Shown one piece after another: positions 43,511 to 54,137 of a stretch of DNA of 64,000 bases. The notes beneath the pieces are model-generated. The model was not told the DNA's origin and made no database searches. It worked only from the letters and a program-made list of their open reading frames with translations. Where the stretch lies: assembly GCA_002786025.1 (NCBI GenBank), contig NHNW01000035.1, positions 248,001 through 312,000 on the forward strand, given 5' to 3'. The position numbers and the translations under genes were made by a program. This stretch comes from Zasmidium citrigriseum (lineage: Eukaryota > Ascomycota > Dothideomycetes > Mycosphaerellales > Mycosphaerellaceae). The number at the start of each line of letters is the position of its first letter. The first letter of the stretch is position 1.

Positions 43511-43529
43511 ACAGAAACGCCGCATCCCA

Positions 43530-43538
43530 CCGGACCGG
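43530..43538. promoter_or_regulatory. Candidate binuclear-cluster site CCG-GAC-CGG
   Basis: Lies in the 187-bp gap between the regulator stop and the GH31 start, with the same CCG-N3-CGG layout as in the other two cluster promoters. Confidence 0.5.
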
Positions 43539-43697
43539 CAATACGGGACATGTGGCTCAGACTCCACTACGAAGACACTCAGGCAAAAGGGAAAATACAA
43601 AAGTACAACAGTCTTTCGTAACATCTGTGCTCATGCAAGATTTGCTTTGCCACCTCATTGCTGTCTTATATCACTTCGGAAGTGGCAGAACTCCATC

Positions 43698-45791
43698 ATG
43701 TTCGTCCGAGAACCAAGGAAGCTCATCTACCGCTTCGACGACCACACCCTCTGGATAGAACCATGGGGTCCAAATGCCTTCCGCATTCGAGCCACGCGGT
43801 TATCGTCAATGCCGTCGGGAGACTACGCTGCACTCGCAGAGACCGCCCCAAACACTCCCGAAAACAACTTCAACGTCTCTGAGGAAGACTCCCAGGGCTC
43901 CATCACAGTCTCAAACGGCAATATCGAAGCGATCGTCTCCCATCGTGGGAAGCTGACCATGTACAACAAATCCACGGGCAAGAATATCCTCGAGGAGTAC
44001 GCTCGACACCGCCTTGACCTCCAAGATGAAAAATGCAGTGCTCTGCAGATCGAGGCTCGGGAATTGAAAGGCAATCTTGGGAGCGAGAGCTTCCACGTTA
44101 CGATGAGGCTGGAATCTCTCTCTCCTCAGGAGAGAATCTACGGCATGGGGCAGTATCAACAACCGTATCTCGATCTGAAGGGAACGGATATCGAACTTGC
44201 CCAAAGAAACTCCCAGGCTAGTGTTCCTTTTGCCGTTTCTTCCCTGGGATACGGGCTGCTTTGGAACAACCCGGCCATTGGCCGTGCTGTGCTTGGCAAA
44301 AACATCATGAGTTTCGAGGCATACTCGACGAAGAGTATCGACTACTGGATCGTCGCCGGGGACGAGCCAAAGGACATTCTCGAGGCGTACGCGGGTGTGA
44401 CTGGAACAGTGCCCATGATGCCAGAATACGGTCTTGGATTCTGGCAAAGCAAACTCCGCTACCAGACTCAAGAAGAACTGCTCGAGGTCGCGAGAGAATA
44501 CAAGCGGTAAGAATCTATCCCCACCGCCCTCGACGACATCGTCCCTAACAGTTATGCAGGAGAAACATCCCCCTCTCCGTCATCGTCCTCGACTTCTTCC
44601 ACTGGCCGCACCAAGGCGACTGGGACTTCGACCATCAATTCTTCCCCGATCCCCGTGCCATGGTGACCGAACTCCAGTCCCTCAACATCGAACTCATGGT
44701 CTCCGTCTGGCCGACCGTCGAGCCCGCCTCGGTGAACTATCCCGAAATGCTGCACAAAGGTCTCCTTATCCGCCACGACCGCGGTCCCCGTGTGGCGTCA
44801 GAAGTCGGCGCACATAGTACATACATCGACACCACGAATCCGGAAGCGAGGAAGTTCCTCTGGGAGACGATTAAGAAGAATTACTACGACTACGGGGTCA
44901 AGACGTTCTGGTTGGATGAAGCGGAGCCGGAGTATAGTACGTATGATTTCGAGCTGTATCGCTATCACGCAGGGACGAATTTGGAGGTAGGGAATGCGTA
45001 TCCGAGGGAGTATGCCCGGGCGTTCTATGAAGGGATGAAAGGGGAAGGACAGGAAGGAGTGGTGAATCTACTACGGTGTGCGTGGGCGGGGAGTCAGAAA
45101 TTCGGGGCGTTGGTTTGGAGCGGGGATATTGGGAGTAGTTGGGGGTCGTTTCGGAATCAGTTGGCTGCTGGGTTGAATATGGGTATGTCCATGCCCTTGA
45201 TAAGGAGGTGATTCTTGCTAACGGTTTTGGATAGGCATGGCCGGCATCCCCTGGTGGACAACCGACATAGGCGGCTTCCACGGCGGCAATCCCTCCGACC
45301 CAGCCTTCCGAGAGCTCTTCACACGTTGGTTCCAATGGGGCACTTTCTGCCCCGTGATGCGCCTGCACGGCGACCGTGAACCGAAACCTCCTGGTCAAGA
45401 CATCGCCTCTGGCGCCCCGAATGAAATCTGGTCGTACGGCGAAGAGGTCCTCGAGATCTGCACAAAGTACATCGCCATTCGCGAGGCTATGCGGGATTAT
45501 ATCAGGGAGTTGATGAGGGAGGCTCATGAGAAGGGATGGCCGGTGATGAGGACGCTGTTTTTGGAGTTTCCGAGGGATGAGAGGGCTTGGAGTGTGGAGG
45601 GGGTGTATATGTTTGGGGGGAGGTATCTTGTGGCGCCGGTTATGGAGCCGGGGGTTAGGAGGATGAGGGTTTACTTGCCTAAGGGGGCGGAGTGGAGGGG
45701 TTGGGATGGAGAGGACGTGGTTCATGGTGGGAGGGAGGTGGAGGTTGAATGTCCGATTGAGTGGATGCCGGTTTTTGTGAGGGTATCGTAG
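43698..45791 (+). CDS. GH31 alpha-xylosidase / alpha-glucosidase-type hydrolase, 662 aa
   Basis: Exons 43698-44506, 44560-45182 and 45235-45791; introns of 53 and 52 bp rebuild EYKRRNIPLSVIVLDF and LNMGMAGIPWW. No signal peptide, so probably cytosolic, acting after uptake. GH31 marks: PEYGLGFWQSKLRYQTQEEL, VIVLDFFHWPHQGDWDFD, ELMVSVWPTVEP, the nucleophile region KTFWLDEAEPEY, the acid/base region VWSGDIGSSWGSFRNQLAAG, and PWWTTDIGGFHGG. It is closer to the YicI/alpha-xylosidase branch than to secreted alpha-glucosidases. At 187 bp downstream of the regulator it completes the cluster. Each exon is C-rich at its 5' end and G-rich at its 3' end. Exact substrate is not determined by these motifs. 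Confidence 0.9.
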
Positions 45792-46366
45792 AAGCATTCG
45801 CATACTTATCATATATCTGCCAGATGGAGGGTACATGAAGGCTCCTGGTCTATCACATGCTGTGATCAACGGCTGGGATGTCGTCTCCAAAATCGGCCCG
45901 GGAGATTGGAAACGCTTTTGCCGGCGGCCACAAAGGTTCCGAGGCGGATCTGATGAGATCTCATCTCTTCGTCCATTTCCCTTCAATATTTCCATTTTGT
46001 CTCTCTTTCCCACAGTCCTCCAAGACATACACGCCATAGGCAGAATCTGGCTGGGTAGGTTCCTGGGCGTCCGTACGGTAGCGAGAAAGCAAGCTCGCCA
46101 TCCGCCGCCTGACCTGACTACTGCGCTTCTATCTTGGGACACGACGGCGTATGCAAGCTGTAACGCAGTAGTTCAGTATCCATCCCCTCTCTTCTACTTT
46201 CTTCTCTCCTTGCATCCACTTGTACACCACCACGTCTTGCGTCGAGGTGCAGCTGACAGCGCATCTCGCGTTCCCAAGCAAGCTGCGCCACAGATCGATC
46301 AGCGGAGGGAGCTTCACATGAAACGCCGTCTGCGGTGAGTTTCGTGTTCTGGACGCGCAACACGAG
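45792..46366. other. Intergenic region
   Basis: GH31 3' UTR and the promoter of the next gene. Overlapping frames on both strands are unconvincing; nothing else seen. Confidence 0.45.
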
Positions 46367-48878
46367 ATGGCGCAGAATGGGAATAACAGCGCTGGAGGAG
46401 GACTGTTAGATCTGGAGAGGGAGTTGACGTGCTCGGTATGGGAGTCTTTACCAAGACACGCGAGCGAGCGGCTAACCGTGACAGATCTGCACGGACATCC
46501 TCTACCAACCTCTCACCCTCCTCGACTGTCTACATACCTTTTGCGGCGGCTGCTTGAAAGAATGGTTCAAATGGCAGGCGACTTCGGCAGCAACGGCGCG
46601 GAACCGACGAACGACGCATCCGTATACCTGCCCATCATGTCGCGAATCGGTGAGAGGGACGAAGGCGGACTGGAGATTGAGCACGTTGTTGGAGGGGTAC
46701 CTGAAGGCGAATCCGGATAAGGGCAAGACGGAAGAGGAGAAAGAGGAGATGCGGAGACATTACACGGCCGGGGATGATGTGTTGCCGCCGGTGAGGATTG
46801 AGGCGGAGAGCGAGGATAGTGAGGATGAGAGGTTGATGGCGCAGGTCAGGGAGTTGAGTATGGCGGATGTGGATGGAGAGGCTGCGAGACGGAGGGCGGA
46901 AAGAGCGGCTAGGCATCGACAGAGGAGACGGCAGGGGAGAGAGACGCCGGAGGAGCAGGAGCGGAGTCGACATCGAGATGGGGAGGAGAGGCAGGTTGAG
47001 CATCAGCCTTCGCTAAGGAGTCTGCTCAGTGGGTCGGAGATCAATTCGGAGGATGTGCAGGCGGAGATTCTGCAATCTATCTACTCGGAGGGACTGCTCA
47101 ACGGGATCGATATCGACAATCTCACGACTGCCCAGGAAGAGGAATTGACTGAACGGATTGCGGAAGCCTATCGAAGACGACAAAGAAATAGAGAAAGGTC
47201 AAGGAATCGAGATCGATCGAGGAATGGCGAACATGCTGATAGGGCAGGTCGTTCGCCTCGAGGCCCTTCGTCAAGAACGCAGAGTCCTGCCAGAAATCAA
47301 CAGCGAGCTGGTAGTCAACCACCTCAACAACAAACACGGTCAAGGCCGCCAATCTCGAGGCCTCATCTCTTCGAGCAGCAAGCGACTGCTGGCGCTGAAC
47401 GGAACGAACGTCGATCCGCAAGTTCAACGAGCCATCGAAGGCAGACGTCTCACAGCCGGACTACTTCAACAGACAATGTTCATCCAGCGGCACGCTCAGC
47501 TACAGACCTCTCTCAACGCCCAAGTACAGACGACACCCAGCGATCGAGACCACGAGCTGTGTCTAGCAATGCTAGAAGTATCACTGATCCAACGAATATG
47601 CGGCAAGACGTTCAGCGAGTACGTAATACATCTGGAAGCCTGAGACCGGAAGCCGCCAACAACGCCAGTCGATCCAGGAGTCGAGAGTCAGACCCGGTCC
47701 GAAGACAGACGAATCCCGCGAGTACTTCAACAAGCCTGGCCCCAACATCAGTACCAGCAGCAAGCACACCACCTCAGCAATCAGTAAGGCCAGTGGTATC
47801 AACAGCGGCTTTCGCCCCCGAACCCGTCACCTCGACCTCAACCTCAACCAACAACACACCACCCTCAATATCCTGCTCCCGCTGCGAGAAGCCCTCAATC
47901 CAAACCACCCTCCACTACAACTGCCCCAAATGCAACGACGGCACCTTCAACCTCTGCCTCCAATGCTACCGCGCCGGTCGCGGCTGCAACCACTGGTTCG
48001 GCTTCGGCCTGACAGCAATGTACCGCTACGAACAATCCGCGCCACCAGAAGGCCACACCCGGAACTACGACTACCCACACATCCTCACACCCCGCCGCTA
48101 CACCCAAACCTCCTCACCCACCCCAAACGAAGGCGCCTTCTGCGAGACCTGCCACTCCCCGGCCAACGACTGCTACTGGTACTGCGAGCTCTGCCTCTCC
48201 GGCGCCTGGGGCTTCTGCAACACCTGCGTCCTGCGCGGAAAACACTGCACCCACCCCCTCCTCCCCCTCGCCCACATCTCGACTCTATCCTCCAACCCCG
48301 CTCGCGACCCTTCAACATTGCGCTTCCTCCCCGTCCCACACCTCAAACAGCACAGCTACGTCCTCCTCCCCGTCCTCACTGACTGCGATATCTGCCGTCT
48401 GCCCATTCCGCCAAACTCCACACGTTTCCACTGCTACGAATGTAGCGAGGGAGATTATGACGTGTGTAATACATGCTACACTTCCCTCGTCGCGACAGGA
48501 AAGATAACCTCCCTAAACGGACCCAACGGCTGGCGGCGCTGTCTGCAAAACCACCGCATGTCCATCATCGGATATCAAGACACGCCGCAAGGAGGTGGAC
48601 AATTACGCATCACGCTCCGCGATCCTGTTGGTGGCTTCCGACTTAAGGAGGACTCTACCACCTCTTCCTCTCAACCTCCTCCCAAGCACGGGGCAAATGG
48701 ATATACCTGCATCGCAAACTGGAGCTGGTTGCCCGACGAGGCGAATACAGATGAGTTGGCTTTTCCAAGGGGGGCGGAGGTCAGAGAGTGTGAGGATTTG
48801 AATGAGGATTGGAGTGTGGGCGTTTATGCGAGACGGGTGGGGGTGTTTCCGAGGAATCATACTCAACGCATTTCTTGA
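46367..48878 (+). CDS. RING finger E3-like protein with ZZ-type fingers and C-terminal SH3, 820 aa
   Basis: Exons 46367-46435 (23 codons) and 46485-48878; the 49-bp intron has branch GCTAAC and splits the RING: LERELTCS/ICTDILYQPLTLLDC. The C3HC4 RING (CxxC, CLHTFCGGC, CPSC) is at about 22-75, so ubiquitin ligase activity is likely. A long Arg/Ser/Glu low-complexity region follows. Three ZZ-like Cys-rich modules start near residues 487 (CSRCEKP..CPKC), 575 (FCETCHS..CELC..CNTC) and 657 (CDICRLP..CYEC..CNTC). An SH3-like end begins near 763 (YTCIANWSWLPDEANTDELA). I know of no characterised yeast orthologue with this order of domains. It may be a filamentous-fungal adaptor-ligase. Confidence 0.88.
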
Positions 48879-49350
48879 GCACGGGGAAGAAGGGATGCCT
48901 CAGTGGCGATGAAGTTCTGAGGAGGCTTGGATGGTATGATCATGATGTGATGCATGACGAGCTGATGAATGACTACGCGTATTATAGCATGCAGTATCGA
49001 AACGACAGACAAACATCAGAAGAACCAAACCTGGGATGTTACGCATGTGATGATTTGATTTGGATTTTTCGATTTCAGTTGCATTTGCACTGACGACCAG
49101 CGTCTCTTTTCTATCTCATGATCGATCGTGGAATCGGATGCAACGTCTAGGGTATGTCTCTTTACAGCCATCAAAAAGCAAACCCCCAGCGAACGCCTGT
49201 GAAGCGCCTTCGCTAATGCTATAATCCCAGCAAAGAAAACCAAACACAACTCCAAAGCCCTCCTCGTCCCATCCTGGAACATCACCGTTCCAAATCAGTC
49301 CGACAAAAGAAACCATCTGTCGTCTTGCAACAGTAACAGTGATTGCAGAT
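48879..49350. other. Convergent 3' intergenic region
   Basis: 3' UTRs of two convergent genes. A/T-richer than the surroundings; nothing else seen. Confidence 0.5.
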
Positions 49351-50286
49351 TTAGCAAGGCAATCCCTTCGACTTGCGCTCCAGCTGAACGACCTCGATGC
49401 GCGGGACTTCCGACTCACGGACTTTCTTCTCGTAGTCGACGACTTTGACTTTCATGCCGCTCCACCAGGCCTGGAACTCATCGATAACGGCGTGGTTCTC
49501 GGGCTTCTGGCCCTCCTCGACGCGCATCCGGTCGACGGTGTAGCCATAGCCACGGAAGCGGGGCCAGGCGACGGTCTTGCAGTCGTTGAGCTCGGCTTTG
49601 AAGGTGTTGAGGTACGTCTCCCAGGCGTTCTCGTCGAAGACGGGCGTGGTGGGTGGCATGGAGATGGCCGAGTCGTAGCTGACGATGGAGAGGGGGGAGA
49701 GTTGGCGGGCGAGTGCGAGGGCATCTGGCATGTTGGCGCCCTTTTCGTTGGCGGGGAAGTCTGGGGTTGGACAGGCTTTGCTGTCGACGGGCGTGAAGGG
49801 TGGCGATTCCATTCCGACCATGCGACGGGCTGGGAGGCCTTCGAAGGAGAGCTTCTCGAGCGGGAGCATGCTCGAGGACATGGACGGCGTCGGCGAGTCG
49901 GGAGAGCTCATCGGTGGCGTGTCCGTGCCGAGCATTGCGGGAGAAGGCTGGTGCGAGGGACGACGCGAAAGATGGTTCGACTTCTCAGGATAGCCGCGGT
50001 GGATGGCCTGCTTGTCGAGCTTTTTGATGCGCTCGAGAGCAGTGCAGACGGCGGCGCCGGCATACTCCCAGTCCTTGACGGCGTCGCCGAGCTGCTGGGG
50101 CAGGCGCTGGCGGAGGTCCTCGGGCATCTGCCAGAGCGCGAGGTAGTCTTCGTCGTAGGAGAAGGAGCCCATGCCGTAGTCGGAACCTGGCGAGCGGTCG
50201 GCGGCGAGGTCCTTGCGCATGTAGTACTTGTAGGATTTTTCGTTGCGGGCCCAGGATGGACGGCGGTAGGCTGGTTGGCGTTCCAT
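49351..50286 (-). CDS. Conserved-looking fungal protein, 311 aa, unknown function
   Basis: Start chosen at the ATG of MERQPAYRRPSWARNEKSYK; an in-frame upstream extension (to 50436) is His/Pro/Leu-rich and looks like leader. A basic/aromatic N-terminus and a helical block (LALWQMPEDLRQRLPQQLGD..VKDWEYAGAAVCTALERIKK) come first. A Ser/Pro linker follows, then a second folded block (NAWETYLNTFKAELNDCKTV..RFRGYGYTVDRMRVEE, EFQAWWSGMKVKVVDYEKKV). There is no signal peptide or membrane span. I do not recognise the family. Confidence 0.75.
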   Translation of the reverse strand: MERQPAYRRPSWARNEKSYKYYMRKDLAADRSPGSDYGMGSFSYDEDYLALWQMPEDLRQRLPQQLGDAVKDWEYAGAAVCTALERIKKLDKQAIHRGYPEKSNHLSRRPSHQPSPAMLGTDTPPMSSPDSPTPSMSSSMLPLEKLSFEGLPARRMVGMESPPFTPVDSKACPTPDFPANEKGANMPDALALARQLSPLSIVSYDSAISMPPTTPVFDENAWETYLNTFKAELNDCKTVAWPRFRGYGYTVDRMRVEEGQKPENHAVIDEFQAWWSGMKVKVVDYEKKVRESEVPRIEVVQLERKSKGLPC

Positions 50287-51279
50287 GGTGGATGGTCTTG
50301 TGAAGATGGTGGAGAGCTTGTGAAGGACTAGCCTTGGCGGGAGAAGGTGAATTGCGAGGACAAGATGTCGATGTCGAGGCCAAGGTGGGCGGTCGAGGTG
50401 GTCGAGTTGTTGGTAGGTGATATGGGTTTGAAGCAATGGCAGGCAATCATGGACCCGCCAATCTGCTGATGCGTTTGAAGAGTGCTGATTTTTGGTGGTT
50501 GGCGCTGACGAGCGAGTGGTGGTTGACGGACGTCAAAAAAGCAAGTGAACAGTCAAGGAGCGTGGTGCCGTCGATGGGCGGTGTTTTAAGCAGAAGGGAT
50601 TAGGTTGAGCGAGCGGAAGGTCGAGGTCGGGTCAGGTCATGGAAGAGTCTCGCGTTGGAAGGTTCCCTGCGCCGCTCACGAGACGCTCGAGGAAGCTGCT
50701 TCTAAACCTCTACCCCAGATCCGGCCCGCACCTGTTACGCTGCCGATTTGAGTTTTAGTGGGGACTTTAGCGCCGAGATAATCTGGTGAGTGAAGCGAAA
50801 AGAAGAGATGGCCCTCGATGCGCTTTGCTTCCCGCGGAGTCTGCGCCCAGCTCGCCAATGCAATCGCTGGTGATGATGAGTGTGTTGATTTCTTCTCTCC
50901 TGACTATGACGAAGCATGCTAGTAGGTGGTAGAAAGGCTGCGAATTTCCGAGTTGCTACACAAATCGTGAGAGACTCGACAGTCCATCCTTGTATCGCGC
51001 GAACGATACTTGGTACGACTTGGCTTTTGGCACACAAAGAACCCGCTAAGTAGGTCCAGATGATACCGCTTTGCCTATAGCCTTGCTTTGCTCTCGGCTA
51101 ATGACCACATCGTGGCTCCAACTCCCGCGATGCTGTTCCCAGATGCAGGCACACGCCGCAGCCCATGCTATAACGTCTTGTGACTCAGATGTGGTCGGGG
51201 CACACATTTTCCGCTGCAATACACTTTTGCAAAACACGGCACTTTCCAAAACCTCCTACACTTGGTAAGGATGGAGCAG
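50287..51279. other. Intergenic region
   Basis: Promoter of the 311-aa gene and 3' side of PIN1. Frames at 50676-51249 are short and on both strands; no RNA gene seen. Confidence 0.45.
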
Positions 51280-52126
51280 TTACTCGAGCCTGGACAAAGA
51301 ATGTCAGAGACAATGGCCGACAGGAACGCTGCATGCGAACGTGCGACGGCAATGCCGCACGCGGAAGGGCAGGGTGTCAAAACGCGCGTTTGGGTACCAC
51401 GTGAGGTCGGATGAGACGGAGGTACAAACTTACCGCTCGATGATGTGAAGTCCGGACTGGGTTTCAATGATGGGCGACACCTCACCCGGCTTGAGACCAA
51501 AAGATGCCTGCTCGAATTCGGCTTGCATGTCTCCTTTTCCGAAGAATCCACTTGAGACGTAGTCAGCAAAATGTGATTAGAGTCATTGGAAACAGAAAAT
51601 GTAGTGAAGCGTCGCACGAACGATTGAAGACAAGGGGAATGACCAGACGACTTACAGATCACCTCGCTTCCTAGCAGAGCTGCAGTCACTCTCCGTCACG
51701 GCCAGGTCACCAAGACTGGTTTCGCCACTCTTGATGCGGCTCTCGTGGCCACGAATAATGTTCATGGCTTCGTCCTTGGAGCGAGTGATTTCAGCCTCCC
51801 GCCATGACGACGGTCGTCGCGAGCCTGCGTGCTTGACTAGGAGATGCGCACAGCGGATCTTGCCCTCGAGATTCTGCTGAGTGGCCATATCAGAGCGCAG
51901 GTTGGCCGTGTGATACTGGCCCATGTAGTGCTTCAGCGTCTCGCTGTCGGTGTCTTGCGGGGGCTCCCATCGCGACTCCTTGGTGCCGGGATTGAAGTAG
52001 TACGGCAGGTTCTTGGAGTTGGAATGGCGGACCTCCCAGCCCGCGGGCAGTCCAGTAGCCTAAAGCGATGGGTGTTAATCAGGAGAGATGGGCAGAGCGA
52101 ACAAGACCGATCTGGCGGCTCACCAT
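51280..52126 (-). CDS. PIN1: Peptidyl-prolyl isomerase PIN1/ESS1, 177 aa
   Basis: Isomerises phospho-Ser/Thr-Pro bonds; Pin1/Ess1 acts on the RNA polymerase II CTD among other targets. Four exons: 52124-52126 (the ATG alone), 51656-52059, 51434-51550 and 51280-51289 (10 nt); introns of 64, 105 and 144 bp. The product runs M-ATGLPAGWEVRHSNSKNLPYY. A WW domain (both Trp present, GW..RWEPP) is followed by a parvulin domain with all key residues: the basic cluster KHAGSRRPSSW, the active-site Cys in ESDCSSARKRGDLGFF, and MQAEFEQASF. The end is HIIERLE. Exons 1 and 4 are inferred from splice consensus and frame; the middle exons are certain. Confidence 0.9.
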
Positions 52127-52506
52127 CTTCGTGTGGGGAAGGCGAGGGCGTTGCAGAGATCTGGCTGCTGAATGGATGGAGGCGTGAAAGCTTTCTGGGG
52201 GAGCTTCAATGCCAGCGCTTTGTTGAATTTTTGATGCAGTCGTCGCTTTCTTCTGCTCCTCTTCGCTCGAGCAAACACTTTTCCCGGTTGCTGTGACAGA
52301 CGAGCAGGAACTGGAGCCGCAGCAACGCAGCGACACGCGTGACTGCCCCGCACAAGAGACTTCCGGCTCGCGCCTCTCGCCGCTTCCCGTCACGAGCGGC
52401 GGTGGCGATCAACTTTCAACCTCCGACTTCAGCTTCAGATCCCTGGCCTCGACCTCGTCTTTCCACACAACTTTCCTGCTCTACAACCACCGCGCCGTGA
52501 CACAAC
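52127..52506. promoter_or_regulatory. Bidirectional promoter, PIN1 / RPB9
   Basis: 380 bp between divergent starts of a Pol II CTD isomerase gene and a Pol II subunit gene. No TATA box seen, in keeping with housekeeping promoters. Confidence 0.55.
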
Positions 52507-53367
52507 ATGGCTACCTACGACATGGAGAACTCGCCCGCTCCGGAGGACAAGGTCGACGATGCGAAGAAGATAAGCTTCCGCTTCTGTCGCGAGTGGTGAG
52601 TGCATCCAAACACAAAGGCGAAACTTGGCTGACTATCACAAGCTCCAACATGCTGTACCCAAAGGAGGACAAGATGAACAACACCCTCATGTTCGCCTGC
52701 CGTACCTGCCAGTTCAGCGAGCAGGCCAACGCGAGCTGCATCTGGCGCAACATGCTCAAGGAGAACGTCCAGGAAACCGCCGGCAACGTCGACGACGTCG
52801 CACAGGATCCTACGGTAAGAGCATCCGAGTCTTTCCAACGCGACGGCACGCCCATGGAGGATGTGATTGTGGAGGGAGAGGACGTCGTGCCTGAGCTGTG
52901 CACCCTGTGCGGCCAAGAGATCCTTTGTCCGATCTGTGAACGGCCCTCAGACGCTGGTGTCGCACTCGAGGTGGACGATCCAAATGAGTTGATTGAGGAG
53001 CAAGAGGAGGATGTGGTCGAGGCCGAGCAGCGCGAACGGCAGCAGTCGGGCGCGGGCTTTGGTGCTTCCTAGGGGAGGCAAGAGGAGGTCTACACATCTA
53101 TCTGCGTCGCAATGTCTTTGTCACGTCTGTGCAGCAACATGTGCTGACAGATGGGTTTGTCTAGCTCCCACACGCCGAAGAAGAGTGCAGCAAGTGCGGC
53201 CAGCGAGACGCCGTGTTCTTCCAGAGTCAACAGCGGACTGCCGAGACGGGAATGGTACGTATGGAATGAGAGGGGTGATGGAGCCGCCTGCTGACATTTG
53301 CTAGGCCCTGTTCTACGTCTGCTGCAACTGCCAACACGTGTGGTCGACGCTTGATGCAAAGAAGTAG
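52507..53367 (+). CDS. RPB9: RNA polymerase II subunit RPB9, 137 aa
   Basis: Pol II subunit for start-site choice, elongation and fidelity. Exons 52507-52595, 52643-52814, 53165-53254 and 53305-53367; introns 47, 350 and 50 bp. Zinc ribbon 1: RFCRECSNMLYPKEDK..FACRTC. Conserved linker: NVDDVAQDPTL. Zinc ribbon 2: EEECSKCGQRDAVFFQSQQR..ALFYVCCNCQHVW. All eight zinc-binding Cys are present, and the N-terminal extension of ~20 residues is typical of filamentous fungi. The second intron is unusually long for this window and stays open in frame for 85 codons (listed separately). Confidence 0.94.
52815..53072 (+). other. In-frame open segment inside RPB9 intron 2 (possible alternative 3' end)
   Basis: Without splicing at 52814 the RPB9 frame continues 85 codons to TAG at 53070-53072. 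The product is acidic and holds ELCTLCGQEILCPICERP, a C-x2-C-x5-C-x2-C pattern, then an Asp/Glu-rich helix. It could be an intron-retention isoform (172 aa) lacking zinc ribbon 2, a nested small protein from the ATG at 52855, or chance. No splice pair that would insert it as a cassette exon was evident. Confidence 0.4.
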
Positions 53368-53671
53368 TCTTCCTTTGAACCAGGCTCGACGCGCGCAAAG
53401 CAGCCATTCTGGAGAGGTCCTCAAGGGGTGGTAGATACACCTTTTGTCGAGACTTTCCAGGAGAACACTCGAGGAGAGAACCACCAGTAGTGATGAGATT
53501 AGCGAGGCGTTGGAGGTTTTTGGAGAACCAGAAAAAGTCGCCTGGCTGTCATGAGACCACGATGTTCCGTGGCCACGAAATCGATCAATTCAAGATGAGA
53601 TGTCCTTCCGCCAACTCCGTCGCTGATGTCTTTTCCTTTCATTCCCATATCATGCCATCCCTTTCCATATT
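53368..53671. other. Convergent 3' intergenic region
   Basis: 3' UTRs of RPB9 and uL14m. Nothing else seen. Confidence 0.5.
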
Positions 53672-54137
53672 TTACAGATGCATCGGCGCCAGACTCAGAA
53701 TCTTGCTCCACTTCTTATCCCTCAACTCCGCTCCAACGACCCCGTTTAATCTTGACCCGATGGGCTCTCCTCCCTTATTGATGAGCACGCACGCATTGTC
53801 GTCAAAGCTGACCACACTTCCGTCTTTTCGCTGATACTTCTTCTTTGTCCGCACCACCACCGCATGTCTGATATCCCCTCTCCGTACTTTGTTCGCTGCC
53901 GATACTGAGACTGATCCTCCTGGTCCTGACTCGGGGCCGAAGTTTCGCTGCTTTTGTACGACGATGATGATGCGGTCTCCCACTCGTGCGGCTCGCTTCA
54001 TTTTGAGGACTTTGATGCATTCTGCGACTGCGGCGCCGGAGTTGTCGATTACGTTCATCATGGTCTGGGAGGGGCATCAGAGGTGGGAACGAGGATTGAT
54101 CGGATTGGTGATGGTCGCATACCTTTAGTTGAATCAT
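53672..54137 (-). CDS. MRPL38: Mitochondrial ribosomal protein uL14m, 135 aa
   Basis: Large-subunit protein of the mitochondrial ribosome. Exon 1 is 15 nt (54123-54137, MIQLK); a 58-bp intron (GTATGC...CCCAG) leads to exon 2 (53672-54064). The protein is bacterial-type L14: NVIDNSGAAVAECIKVLKM, GDRIIIVVQKQ, KVRRGDIRHAVVVRTKKKYQ, the signature FDDNACVLINKGGEPIGSRL, then GVVGAELRDKKWSKILSLAP. Cytosolic uL14 is clearly different (eL/uL14 type), so the mitochondrial assignment is firm. It has no classical presequence, as in yeast Mrpl38. Confidence 0.93.

Noticed and set aside
49339..50331. 330-codon plus-strand frame
   Set aside because: Antisense shadow of the 311-aa minus-strand gene, whose protein composition is far more natural.
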